From: Temnothorax longispinosus
Lineage: Eukaryota; Arthropoda; Insecta; Hymenoptera; Formicidae
Direction: 5' to 3'
Assembly: GCF_030848805.1 (NCBI RefSeq)
Contig: NC_092365.1
Location: 13,542,486 to 13,606,485, forward strand
Length of the DNA stretch: 64,000 bases
Part shown: piece after piece, positions 44,979 through 54,836 of the stretch
How the letters are laid out: every line of letters begins with the position of its first letter
How positions within the stretch are numbered: the stretch's first letter is position 1
The notes under the pieces: generated by a model
Told to the model about the DNA's origin: nothing
The model's database searches: none
What the model saw: the letters and a program-made list of their open reading frames with translations, nothing else
Program-made: the position numbers and the translations under genes

Positions 44979-46331
44979 CAAATTAAATAAATTGTTGAAC
45001 TATAAGTGCATATTTTTAAGCTGCATGTATATATAGCTGTATCATATGCGCGTACGTCGATTTGTCGACGTTTGTTTCACGTGGAACTTTTTTTTTTAAT
45101 TGATCTTATTCGTAATCTATCTTTAATAAAAGTTTAATTAGGCGTTAGTGATTTTTGTCATAACTATATTGTTCAATTAAAAAATTCAAATTAAAATATT
45201 ATCTTAAAGTCCGGATCTTTGGATCTGACACCAAAAAAATAATTTTTTTTATAAAATTATACATGACATTATCTATTAACAAATCCTTTTCTAGTTTTAA
45301 GAACTATATATAGAAAGATAAAAAGTATATTAAACCGAGATTAAAGTTCGAGATAAAATCCGCATTGGTAGAAATAGACATTATAAATTATTGTTACATC
45401 TAAACGTGTTTTATTTTTGGCATCCATTACAATAAATATTTAATTAACAAAAACAAAATTAACATCTAGTAATTATTACGTGTATTTCACATAATTTTAT
45501 TTTACAACTGATCCACTGATAGATAGTATAGCCACGCAATACCTACAAAATAGAGAAGAACACGATTGCATAGTGTAGCTTTGAACCGCGGGGATACGAC
45601 GACAAGAAGAAAGATGTCATCAGCTAACTACCATTGGGGTAGACGAGGCAGAAAACCGAGACAGTAACATAATTATTTTTAAATCGTATTTTTAAGCAGT
45701 AATAACCATACACATATGAACACACACATACAAAGTAAATATGTGAATATGCTACGTTTCTTATACATACATGAAAACATAATTGCTAAATAAACATTTA
45801 ATAAAACTATTATATTGTTGTTATTTATTCATACTTACCAAATCAAGTTTTATTTAAAATATGTATAATCTATTGTAACTGTAAATAAATATATTATTTA
45901 CTGTATAATTAAATGCTGGTACATTCAAGAAATTTGTAATTCTGACCTGGATTTATATTCTGTCTAAACTACACATGTATGTTTAAACTGATGTTTTACC
46001 TAGTTATTGCACCAATAATGTTTAAATAAATCATAGCTTTAGTTTTTAACGCAGGAAAAGAAAATTTAACGTTTAAGCGCTAACCAATGTTGATGCATTT
46101 TTCTGAAAAAATACTTACATATTGATTTTGTTGCATATTCGAAATCTAAAATCCGAGCAATGCTAGAAGCACTTTCATTATCTTCAATGTGTCAGGTATT
46201 TTAAAAGAACACTAAATTTATCTTTAAAAATAGGCAAAATTCAAGCAGCTGTAACTTTGTTAAAAATGAACAAAATTTAAATTAAAAAAAAAGGGATTTT
46301 AAAGTTTAAAATCTCTACTTTTAAAAGTTTT
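44979..46331. other. non-coding interval, with one arm of an inverted repeat (45594-45830)
   Basis: AT-rich. The segment 45594-45830 is found inverted at about 48668-48955. On the plus strand it contains a short possible coding end (SANYHWGRRGRKPRQ then stop), followed by AATAAA-type signals. No other feature was recognised. Confidence 0.5.
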
Positions 46332-46735
46332 TATCGTGGATTGAATAAGAAATGACCATTTTGACTTTGATTGCTCATAACTTCTTTAATAATCATAGTA
46401 TTGCAATTTCAAAAACAAATTCTTAAAGCTGAAACTTTGCTTTATTGAACGGTATAATTGCCAAATTTTTTTAATAACAAATAGACATGATACAAATAGA
46501 TGAAAATAATGTAAATTATTTTTAAATGCAGAGTACTTAAAAGTACAAAAAAACATAAAGAATAAATTTGTTTTATTTGTATCATGTCTACATGTTATTT
46601 AAAAAAATTTGGCAATTATACCGTTCTATAAAGCAAAGTTTCAGCTTTAAGAATCTGTTTTTTGAATTGCAATTTTAAGAGAGTTATGAGCAATCAAAGT
46701 AAAAATCCTATTTTTTTATTTCAATCTACGATAAC
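46332..46735. repeat. palindromic MITE-like repeat
   Basis: Arms of about 165 bp (46332-46500 and 46575-46735) are imperfect inverses, sharing TATCGT(G/A)GATTGAA, GATTGCTCATAACTC and GGCAATTATACCGTTC. A 75-bp AT-rich loop separates them. There is no coding capacity, and the exact ends are not defined. Confidence 0.7.
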
Positions 46736-46787
46736 TCAGTAACAAAAAATCATAGAAATATTTAAAAAAAAAAAGATTTTGCAAGGT

Positions 46788-48000
46788 TGTAACGATGCGC
46801 CCCAAAACGCATCATTCCCGGCGAGCATCAGCCGGATGCCGCCCGGCCGAACACCCGCCGGGCGAGACAAGGCACGATGTGCCCTTTTTTAATCTGTTCA
46901 TCTCGCGTATCAGTCCGCAAACGGACTTAGCGCGGCAACCGACTCGGAGCGCCGAGCGGCGCCGAAAACGGCCGAGAGCCACCGAACGCAATCGCGGCGC
47001 CGTACTTCCCGAACGCTCCACCGCTCCATCCCGGCGCGCGCGATTGCTGTCGCGTATACCCCCGCCACGCCGACACGCCGCCGCGGGCGTATATAAACCG
47101 AGCAATGTTGCTAAGTTTTAGATTCCGCCGTGAGCCAGCAAACCGATCCGACCGATTCTCCGCTGCTCACAAATCCCGAAATCCCACAGTCGAACAACCA
47201 GGAGGTAGAGAGTGTTCTCTGCCTCTGCCAAGTATCTAGGCGGTTGACTCGAACTTCCATCCACACACCTGTGACACCGGAGTGAACCAGGGTAAGAGAG
47301 TTCTTCTCTTACTCGCCAAGGGTCTTGGCCACCCGGTGCCGCCTTCCGCCTACACGATTCGATGCGCCAGGAGATAGAGAGTACTTCTCTATCTCCGCTA
47401 AGGGTCTTAGCCGCTCGATATCGCGTCTAATCACGCTTCAGCGCCGCGCGCGCTTACCGCCAACGCTATCCAAGCTTGCGATACCGCGTCGTCCGCACCG
47501 TGCCTCAGCGAGCCCGCGCGCCCGCCGATCCGCGAACTCCGCGATCTCTCTATATACCACCGCCACCGTAACCACGTCCGCGATCTACTGTATATATCCG
47601 TTTCCTCCGCGATCTCTGTACATCACCGCCGTCGTAAGCACGTCCGCGATCTATTGTATATATCCGTTTACTCCGCGATCTCTGTACATCACCGCCGTCG
47701 TAATCACGTCCGCGATCTATTGTATATATCCGTTTACTCCGCGATCTCTGTACATCACCGCCGTCGTAATCACGTCCGCGATCTATTGTATATATCTGCT
47801 TACTCCGCGATCTCTGTATACCGCCGCCAGCATAACGGTACCCGCAATCTTTTGTACCGTCTCCGCGATTACCTCGATGTATTCACGTTAACTGAATAAA
47901 ACCCTATTTCGTTTTGTTGTATTTTAACCGAGTCTTGTGTCTTCCTCCGCGCTTACTCCGAACCCTGACCTGCCGCGAGCTAGATCCGCACTTCGGAAGC
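46788..48000 (+). repeat. GC-rich LTR-like repeat with TATA, AATAAA and internal tandem units
   Basis: Begins TGTAACGATGCGCCCC, has TATATAAA at 47090-47097 with a pyrimidine-rich leader after it, a run of 66-bp units (about 47545-47865), and AATAAA at 47895-47900. The first 100 bp recur, diverged, at 51354-51455. This is the layout of a long LTR (U3 with TATA, poly-A signal), perhaps BEL/Pao-like, but the 3' end is not a clear CA and no target duplication was found. Open frames across the tandem units are artefacts. Confidence 0.5.
47545..47865. repeat. 66-bp tandem repeat, about five units
   Basis: CTCCGCGATCTCTGTA starts at about 47605, 47671, 47737 and 47803. Each unit has CGATCTATTGTATATATC and CACCGCCGTCGTAA. 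Confidence 0.9.
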
Positions 48001-48118
48001 TAGGTTGTTTTAAGGTTTTACCGAAAATGCGCAATTTCTTTTTATAAAACGGAAGCAATCGAAAACTTATTAAATTTTACTGGTACTCGGTATAACGAAT
48101 ATTAATCTAGATTATACA

Positions 48119-48655
48119 TCTATATAAATAAAACAAAGTCGGGTTAGTTACACCACTTATAACTCAAGAACGGCTGGGCCAAATTTTTACTACAAGTATA
48201 TGAAATAGGGGTAGAATTTTCCGGAATAGCAGAATAACTAATAAAATATCGGAAAAATTCACGTAAAAAAAAATTAATCTAGAAAGATATCCAAATACAT
48301 AGAAAAAATACATAGAGGGAGGGAGAGAGTGAGAGAGGGAAAGAGGGAGGGAGAAAGAGAGAGAGAAAAAGAGGGGGAGAAAGAGAGAAAGAGGAAGAGA
48401 GGAGAGAGGGAGAGAGGGAGGGGGAGAGAGGGAGGGGGAGAGAGGGAGGGGGAGAGAGAGAAAGAGAAGGAGAGAGAGAGAGAGAAAGAGGGAGAGAGGG
48501 GGAAAGAGAGAGAGAGTGAGGGGGGAGGGAGAGAGAGGGGGAAAGGAGGGAGAGAGAGGGAGAGAGAAAGAGAGAAGGAGAGAGAGGGACTATTTGCGTG
48601 TCTTATCACTACATTCATTACTGTTAGGCGGTACAAAGTTCGCCGGGGCAGCTAG
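48119..48655 (+). mobile_element. short non-autonomous Helitron
   Basis: Starts A|TCTATATAAATAAAAC and ends GGGGCAGCTAG|T, with a GGCG...CGCC hairpin before the end. It shares TATGAAATAGGGGTAGAATTT and GACTATTTGCGTGTCTT with the 8527-10030 element and likewise carries a GA microsatellite (48316-48599). It is about one third the length of that element. Confidence 0.8.
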
Positions 48656-48667
48656 TATTAAATAAAA

Positions 48668-48955
48668 CTTGACATGCAGTAAATAACAATATGGTTATAT
48701 TAAATGTTTATTTAGCAATTATGTTTTACATATTTACTTTGTATGTGTGTGTTCATATGTGTATGGTCAAAGGTAGGAATATATATATATATAATATTAT
48801 TACTGCTTATTAAAAATACGGCTTAAAAATAATTATGTTACTGTCTCGGTCTTCTGCCTCGTCTACCCCAATTGCCCCAATGGTAGTTAGCTGACAAGAA
48901 ACTCATAAATCTTTCTTCTTGTCGTCGTATTTCTGCGGCTCTGCCTCAAAGTCTT
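48668..48955 (-). repeat. inverted copy of 45594-45830, containing a small coding end
   Basis: On the minus strand, after a TTTACAG acceptor-like site, the sequence reads through a short Lys/Glu-rich peptide to SANYHWGNWGRRGRRPRQ and a stop. Then comes a 3' untranslated-like stretch shared with the plus-strand copy. It may be the last exon of a host gene present twice in opposite orientation. The family is not recognised. Confidence 0.45.
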
Positions 48956-48974
48956 CGAACTGTAAATATTTATA

Positions 48975-50528
48975 TATTATTTTTGGAAAAAGTTGATAAG
49001 AAATAATTTTTACAAGCAACATAATATAGATGCATATTTTACATAAAAGCAATGTCCGGCAATGTATATATTATATATTAACAACTTCAGACACATTTCT
49101 TTATAAGGCGTAATTTTTTTCTATTAAGATTAAGATGCGTAACACTACAAAAAGGCGTGATATTCGTACAAAATTACCTTTTTCAAAAAAAAAGGTAAAA
49201 AAAGGCGCCAAGTACACGCATAGTAGTGTATATGTATTATGTTGTTACCTCGAAAAAAAAACAAAGTGGTACTATTATACCTCGAAAATAACACCCTGTA
49301 CATACTGTTTATAAAATGCGTAATACTACAAAAAGGCGTGATATCCGTACAAAATTACCTTTTTTAAAAAAAAGGTAAAGAAAGGCGCCAAGTACACGCA
49401 TAGTAGTGTATATGTTGTTACCTCGAAAAAAAAAACAGTGGTAATATTATACCTCAAAAAAATCTAAGTAACAAGTGGTAGACGTAATCTTTGTATCTCG
49501 AAAAATCTCAAAAAAACCTGAGCAGTAGTATCTTTACCTCGAAAAAAAAAAACAAAGTGGTAGTATTATACCTCGAAAAAACATAAGTAACAAGTGGTAG
49601 ACGTAATCTTTGTATCTCGAAAAATTTTGAACAAACCTAAGCAATAGTATTTTTATTTCCAAAAAATTATAACTCAAGTGATACACATCACAAAATTACG
49701 TTACCTTATCAAAGATGAGTCGCGCTTCAAGTGATCTATTTTACAATTACAAAAAAGAAATGATATCTCTTTAAATTACAGCGCCAATTACAGAGAGAAC
49801 ATATTGCCTCAAAAAATAATTGTTGTTGCACTACTTTGATAAATCTTTATATTGTGTCAATTAGAAAAAGAATGTATGATAACAATTTTATAAAATTAAA
49901 AAATTTTATTTATATTTAAATACAAACTTTATTTTCAATAGAATAAAAGATTAAATCATGAAGAATTACAGAGGTAACAGTACAAAATACAAATATTTTA
50001 TTAAAATATTTAAACCCAACAAGGGAATACAAGGTATTTAACCCGTTGTGGTCACACCTCCTAAAAATAACGTAGTGGTCACACGGGGTCCAATGGACCC
50101 CACAACAGTTTCCATTTGCGTTCTTTTTTGATGTATCGACTCAAACCTTGAACTGGAATTAATTTATGACTTCCTCTTGATAATCCAATAATTTAAAAAA
50201 TTTTTTTATGTTGAAAAAACGCGAGAAAAAAATTTTTTTTTCGAGAAATTTGATTTTTTTTACAAAAATATTCATCAAAATTTTTTGAGATAGAGTAAAA
50301 AAACTTTGTGCGTTTTACTCTCAAAATAATATACTTTTAAGAAAAAAATAAAAAAAAAAAGCCTGGGGTCCACTGGACCCCATGTGACCACAACGGGTTA
50401 AATACAAAGTTTATATATGTATTTTAAAAGATTTAATCGCATCGCAAAGAATTACAAAAGTAACAGTACAAAATAAAAATATTTTATTAAAATACATAAA
50501 TTTTTCTTGTCAAAAAACTTGGCGCTGC

Positions 50529-50602
<74 letters not shown>

Positions 50603-50712
50603 CCTTTTACAAATGTAAATATTACTTATTCTATACTTATTCTATACTTAATTCTAATCGCTTTAAAATCTAAACTTATCCTACACTTAATCATAAGACG
50701 CATTATTCAACG

Positions 50713-50810
<98 letters not shown>

Positions 50811-50935
50811 ACGCACACGCACCCATATCACTCGCTTGCACATACATACCACGCTGACCTAATTTTGAGGTCTAGCAGCGCCAAGTTTTTTGACAAGAAA
50901 AATTTATGTATTTTAATAAAATATTTTTATTAAAA
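48975..50935. mobile_element. foldback-type repeat, copy 2, with a nested MITE
   Basis: Direct copy of 33490-34973. It is longer because of a 356-bp piggyBac-type insertion (50042-50397), an extra AT stretch near 49810-49950 and long GA and CA microsatellites (50533-50598, 50714-50820). Its right end is cut near 50935, where unrelated sequence (TCTCGAGTTGGC) begins. Confidence 0.7.
50042..50397. mobile_element. piggyBac-type MITE, 356 bp
   Basis: Ends CCCGTTGTGGTCACA and its inverse TGTGACCACAACGGG, flanked by TTAA on both sides (50038-50041, 50398-50401). Near each end is a GGGGTCCA-TGGACCCC palindrome. The matching position of the other foldback copy (about 34504) is an unfilled site with a single TTAA, direct proof of insertion. 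Confidence 0.92.
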
Positions 50936-50986
50936 TCTCGAGTTGGCAAATCGACGAGATGCGCTACGTTACATTTATAAATATTT

Positions 50987-50989
<3 letters not shown>

Positions 50990-51045
<56 letters not shown>

Positions 51046-51057
51046 GTATATATATAG
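50990..51057. repeat. (TA)n/(TATG)n microsatellite
   Basis: A run of TA followed by TATG units, adjoining the LTR-like element at 51058. Confidence 0.9.
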
Positions 51058-51343
51058 TGTTACGCCCGTGCTGTACGATCGTGCCGTGCGCTCATACGAG
51101 TCGCCCCGTAGAGAGAAGTCGCGAATCGTCCTTAGCGACGGTTGTCATGTATCATCGACTGTGAGATTATACTCTGGGAATCCGTCACGTTCGGACGTGT
51201 TTTCCCGAGCTTCTTGTATTACGATATTAAACGAGTTTCTTTTCTAAAAACAACGAGCCTTGATTCATTTGTGAGAGTGCCGGAATACGCGTCGCGCGTG
51301 AGTGAGTGCGAGAGTGAAACAAGAACGCGCGACAGGCGTAACA
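51058..51343 (+). repeat. solo LTR candidate, 286 bp
   Basis: Begins TGTTACGCCCGTGC and ends GACAGGCGTAACA, so the outer nine bases are inverse (TGTTACGCC/GGCGTAACA), as in LTR ends. The interior is CpG-rich with a TTAAAC near 51227. No clear target duplication lies in the TA-rich flanks. Confidence 0.55.
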
Positions 51344-51353
51344 ATATATATAT

Positions 51354-51455
51354 TGTAACGATGCGCCCCTTACGATAAGGCATCGTCCCCGGCCACCACC
51401 CACCGGATGCCGCCCGGCCGATCATCCGTCGGGCGAGGACAGGACCCCTGTTGAG
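51354..51455 (+). repeat. fragment of the 46788 LTR-like repeat
   Basis: Shares TGTAACGATGCGCCCC, CCGGATGCCGCCCGGCCGA and CGGGCGAG with the start of the repeat at 46788. The similarity ends after about 100 bp. Confidence 0.7.
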
Positions 51456-52300
51456 CTGGCCCCCCCACCTTGCAGAAATTAAAAAACAAATAGCGCTAAA
51501 TTACAAGCTATTTATGAGTTTTCATATCCCGCAGATTAAAAATTTTGAGCTCGTTACACTGGGCAGGAATTTAATATTTTTTGTGGGGGGGCTGAGTCAA
51601 CGTTGACTCAGCCCCCCCACTACTTAAAAATAGAGATATTGAATCGATCTTTGCGGCAGAATTACGAGCTATTTATGAGCTTTCGAAGTGATATAGTTTC
51701 GATTTTTGAGCTCATCCCCTTAACCCCCAAACAACCCTTTAATTGATTCAACTCAAGAGAAAAATGTTGAGAAAAATTAAAATATATCGTATCGCGGATA
51801 TAATTCGTATAGCGTATAAATTCTAAAAATAAACTCTTAAAATACGCGCATTTCGATTATTGAGCTACAACCCCTTCGCAAGAAAACCACCCCATCTTCC
51901 CGGCTTAAGAGAGAACTGTACTTAAAATGAATAAAATTAATTATTTTGCGACTAAATATCGTTTATTAATTTATGAGCTCGCAAAATACGCGCATTTCGA
52001 TTATTGAGCTACAACTCCTTCGCAAGAAAACCACCCCATCTTCCCGGCTTAAGAGAGAATTGTACTTAAAATGAATAAAATTAATTATTTTGCGACTAAA
52101 TATCGTTTACTAAATTATGAGCTCGCAAAATACATACATTTCGATTATTGAGCTACAACCCCTTCGCAAGAAAACCACCCCACTTCTCGGTTTAAGAGAG
52201 AACTGTACTTAAAATAAATAAATAAAATTATTTTGCGACTAAATATTGTTTACTAATTTATGAGCTCGTAAAATACGTGCATTCTGATTATTGAATTGCA
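51456..52300. repeat. tandem 144-bp repeats and a 38-bp perfect palindrome
   Basis: Units starting AAAATAC(G/A) at 51839, 51983, 52127 and 52270 share TTTCGATTATTGAGCTACAA and GGCTTAAGAGAGAA. The preceding 350 bp hold more diverged GAGCTATTTATGAG-type units. A perfect 38-bp palindrome spans 51583-51620 (centre GTCAACGTTGAC, ends GTGGGGG/CCCCCAC). No gene. Confidence 0.85.
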
Positions 52301-52951
52301 ATTTCTTTTGTAGGAATATTTTATATTCCTGCTATACAAAAAAATTATCAGTTATACTTATAGAATATTAATTTACATTTTATCTAAATTAATTCTTTAA
52401 TAGCCCAAAGTATACAATAATTTGTTTACATCGTGTAAATCATAAATTTAAAAAAAATTAAATTAATTGCATTAATTTTTTAAATTGCTTTTTTTGTGAA
52501 TTACATCAATACGTAAATTATATTAATATGTGAATAATAATAAAAGGTAAATTTTCCGTAGAGAATTTAATCTTAAATTCTATATTACAACACAACATTT
52601 GATAATTTTCTTACATCTTATTCTTACATTTATTCAAAAGGATATAAAATAATTACTGGAATTAATAACAATTCTCACTATCTGTTTACAAATAAATTTA
52701 TCTATTATATTCTTATTGTATGTGATTTTGGATCTTTATATAAAAAAAAATTGCTTTTATTATATAGGAAAATAGTACATTAGGAAAATATATTTTAAAC
52801 ACATTTTATTTATTAAAACTCTAGTTATAGTATAGTTTATTTAAATAACAATACTTAACATAATTAGTTATGTAATATTATGTAATGCTTAATATATATA
52901 ATAGTATATATAGTACATATAATATATATGTATAAGTATATGTATATTATA
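52301..52951. other. AT-rich non-coding interval
   Basis: It follows the tandem array and precedes the last exon of the USP-transposase gene (read on the minus strand, its 3' flank). No terminal inverted repeat of that element was recognised here. Confidence 0.5.
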
Positions 52952-54836
52952 TTAAATGGAATATAATAATAACTGTACATTTCCGTTGAAATTTGGTGAT
53001 ACGGTAATTTCTGTCGCCTTTAAATCGTCGTACTGTATCCAGGAATTATCTCTCCTTCGACAAATAGCAGTAAAGTGTCCTATTGTTTTTGGATCAGATT
53101 TGCGTGTTTCAGAAGATCTTAGATTAACCACTCCTCTTAAGTGGTACGGTTGAGACATAAAACTGCATTTTAGAGTTGTTGGTATGTCAGAAAGTCGTAT
53201 AGTTTTATTAATATTTTCGATATCATATAATTCGCATATTATGAAATGACCTGCAAGATAAAATGTATCATTCTAAGTAAAATATAAAATCTAATAAAAT
53301 ACATACATATAATACATATAGATGAAATTATTTAACAGAAAAAAAAACGTTATTCATTCTAATACTTATTATAAACACTTGTTACTATTTATGTATCCAC
53401 TTTAATTATACATTAATTACACAATTCTTATATTGTTGCATTGCATTTATCTGTTCGAATAACTCTTTACTAAGATTGCAATACTACAAAGAAATATATT
53501 TAAAAAAATAAAAGAAAATATTTATTATACCTGCTTGGGGTGGAGCAGTTGTTTCAACACCAATACAATTTGTTCTGCAACATTTACTTGCGCTGCCCAA
53601 AAGAAAATGTTCTTCAACCATTTTACTAAATTGTTCTTCTATAAGAAATGCATGTTGGATTTGCAATGTTGGAAAATATTTCTTTCGTGGAGGACAGTTT
53701 TCATCACACGAAGATGTTTCTTCCAGGCTTGGCGTTGTTAAAAATAACTTTGTGCATAAATATGCAACAGCAACTTCACAATTAATAAAGCCACAATTGT
53801 GAGAGCCTACTTCAGTCGGAAAAATCTCTTGCAAAATTTTGGCACGATTATAATATGTATTTCTTGAAATTCCTTTTGTTGATGTGTCTAATACCATTTG
53901 GAAAAATAAATTTTTTTGTGCCATTAAACTGCACTTATTTGCAAATTCTTTGCTATCATAAACTGCTGCTAAAAATGATTGAAATACGCTATCAAAAGCG
54001 CAAGTATTTGCCAGCGTCAGTTTTATTCCTTTTATATTTATAGCCTTTAGTTTTAAACAATTACTATTACATAAAATGGGAACTTTCGAAAGTTTATCAT
54101 GTAATATAAACTCATTTTCTTTGAAATTTTTATGTAAATATCGCGATTTTGATTTTGGTATCGCTAATCCACGCCAATTCTCTTCATTGTTGAGACTTGA
54201 CATCTTACTTGTGATACGAGGTGACATACGTTGACAAGATCTACAAATGCGATTTTGTCCAAATCCTTCGTCTTCTTCTTCAATAGCTTTTGAACAGGAA
54301 TCTAATGCGTGAACATTTTTTTTACATATGTGGCATTTGTGAGCACCAAAGGGAAGATCATTATTCTTGCAAGCGGGACATTCTTCAATTTGTAAATTGT
54401 CAGATGTGATTGTTGTATTAGATTGTACATTAATATTAGTATTTATAATCTCATTGTCGATGTTTTGCGACGTATTTAATATTTCGATTTGCGGCTCAGT
54501 ATTTTTTTCTGGCATAACGTTATTTGTTAAATTAAGACGTCCTTTGAGATATTCAACATGTTTTAGAATAAATAAATCTGCTCTCATTGGTAATTTAATA
54601 TTTGAAAGTAATTGCGTTTTTATGATACCAAATTCAGCTTCAACAGCTGCACTGGATGCAGGTACTCTTCCATATCCGAATTTATCGCGATACACAGCTG
54701 ACCAAAGAGGAAACCATTTCATGTCCTTTAATAGCTTTATCTCTAATTGAGGAAGATAATGGGCATTTTCTCTGTCGCCGTTGTTATTCAAATTTTTATG
54801 AACACGCTTACTAATATTATTTGCCCATTTTTGCCA
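52952..54836 (-). CDS. USP-like ubiquitin protease domain, C-terminal part of the transposase fusion (exons 53531-54836 and 52952-53250)
   Basis: Continues the frame of 54837-56528 after a TGA. First comes the end of the transposase fold with its likely third acidic residue (PASSAAVEAEFGIIK), then a zinc-binding segment (CPACKNNDLPFGAHKCHIC...CRSC). A peptidase-C19-like domain follows: Cys box LANTCAFDSVFQSF (Cys codon 54002-54000) and, after a 280-bp phase-1 intron (53251-53530), a His box GHFTAICRRRDNSWIQYDD (His codon 53077-53075). These are the Cys and His/Asp boxes of ubiquitin-specific proteases in the correct order. There are 534 codons here. Transposases carrying OTU or Ulp1 peptidases are known; a USP partner is less familiar to me. 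Confidence 0.7.

Noticed and set aside
47545..47865. Regular repeats that might suggest a CRISPR array
   Set aside because: Units are 66-bp head-to-tail copies without unique spacers, and the genome is eukaryotic.
47325..47899. 188- and 81-codon ORFs with ITSAIYCIYPFTPRSLY-type repeats
   Set aside because: 66 bp is divisible by 3, so the tandem array stays open in all frames. No start context or family.
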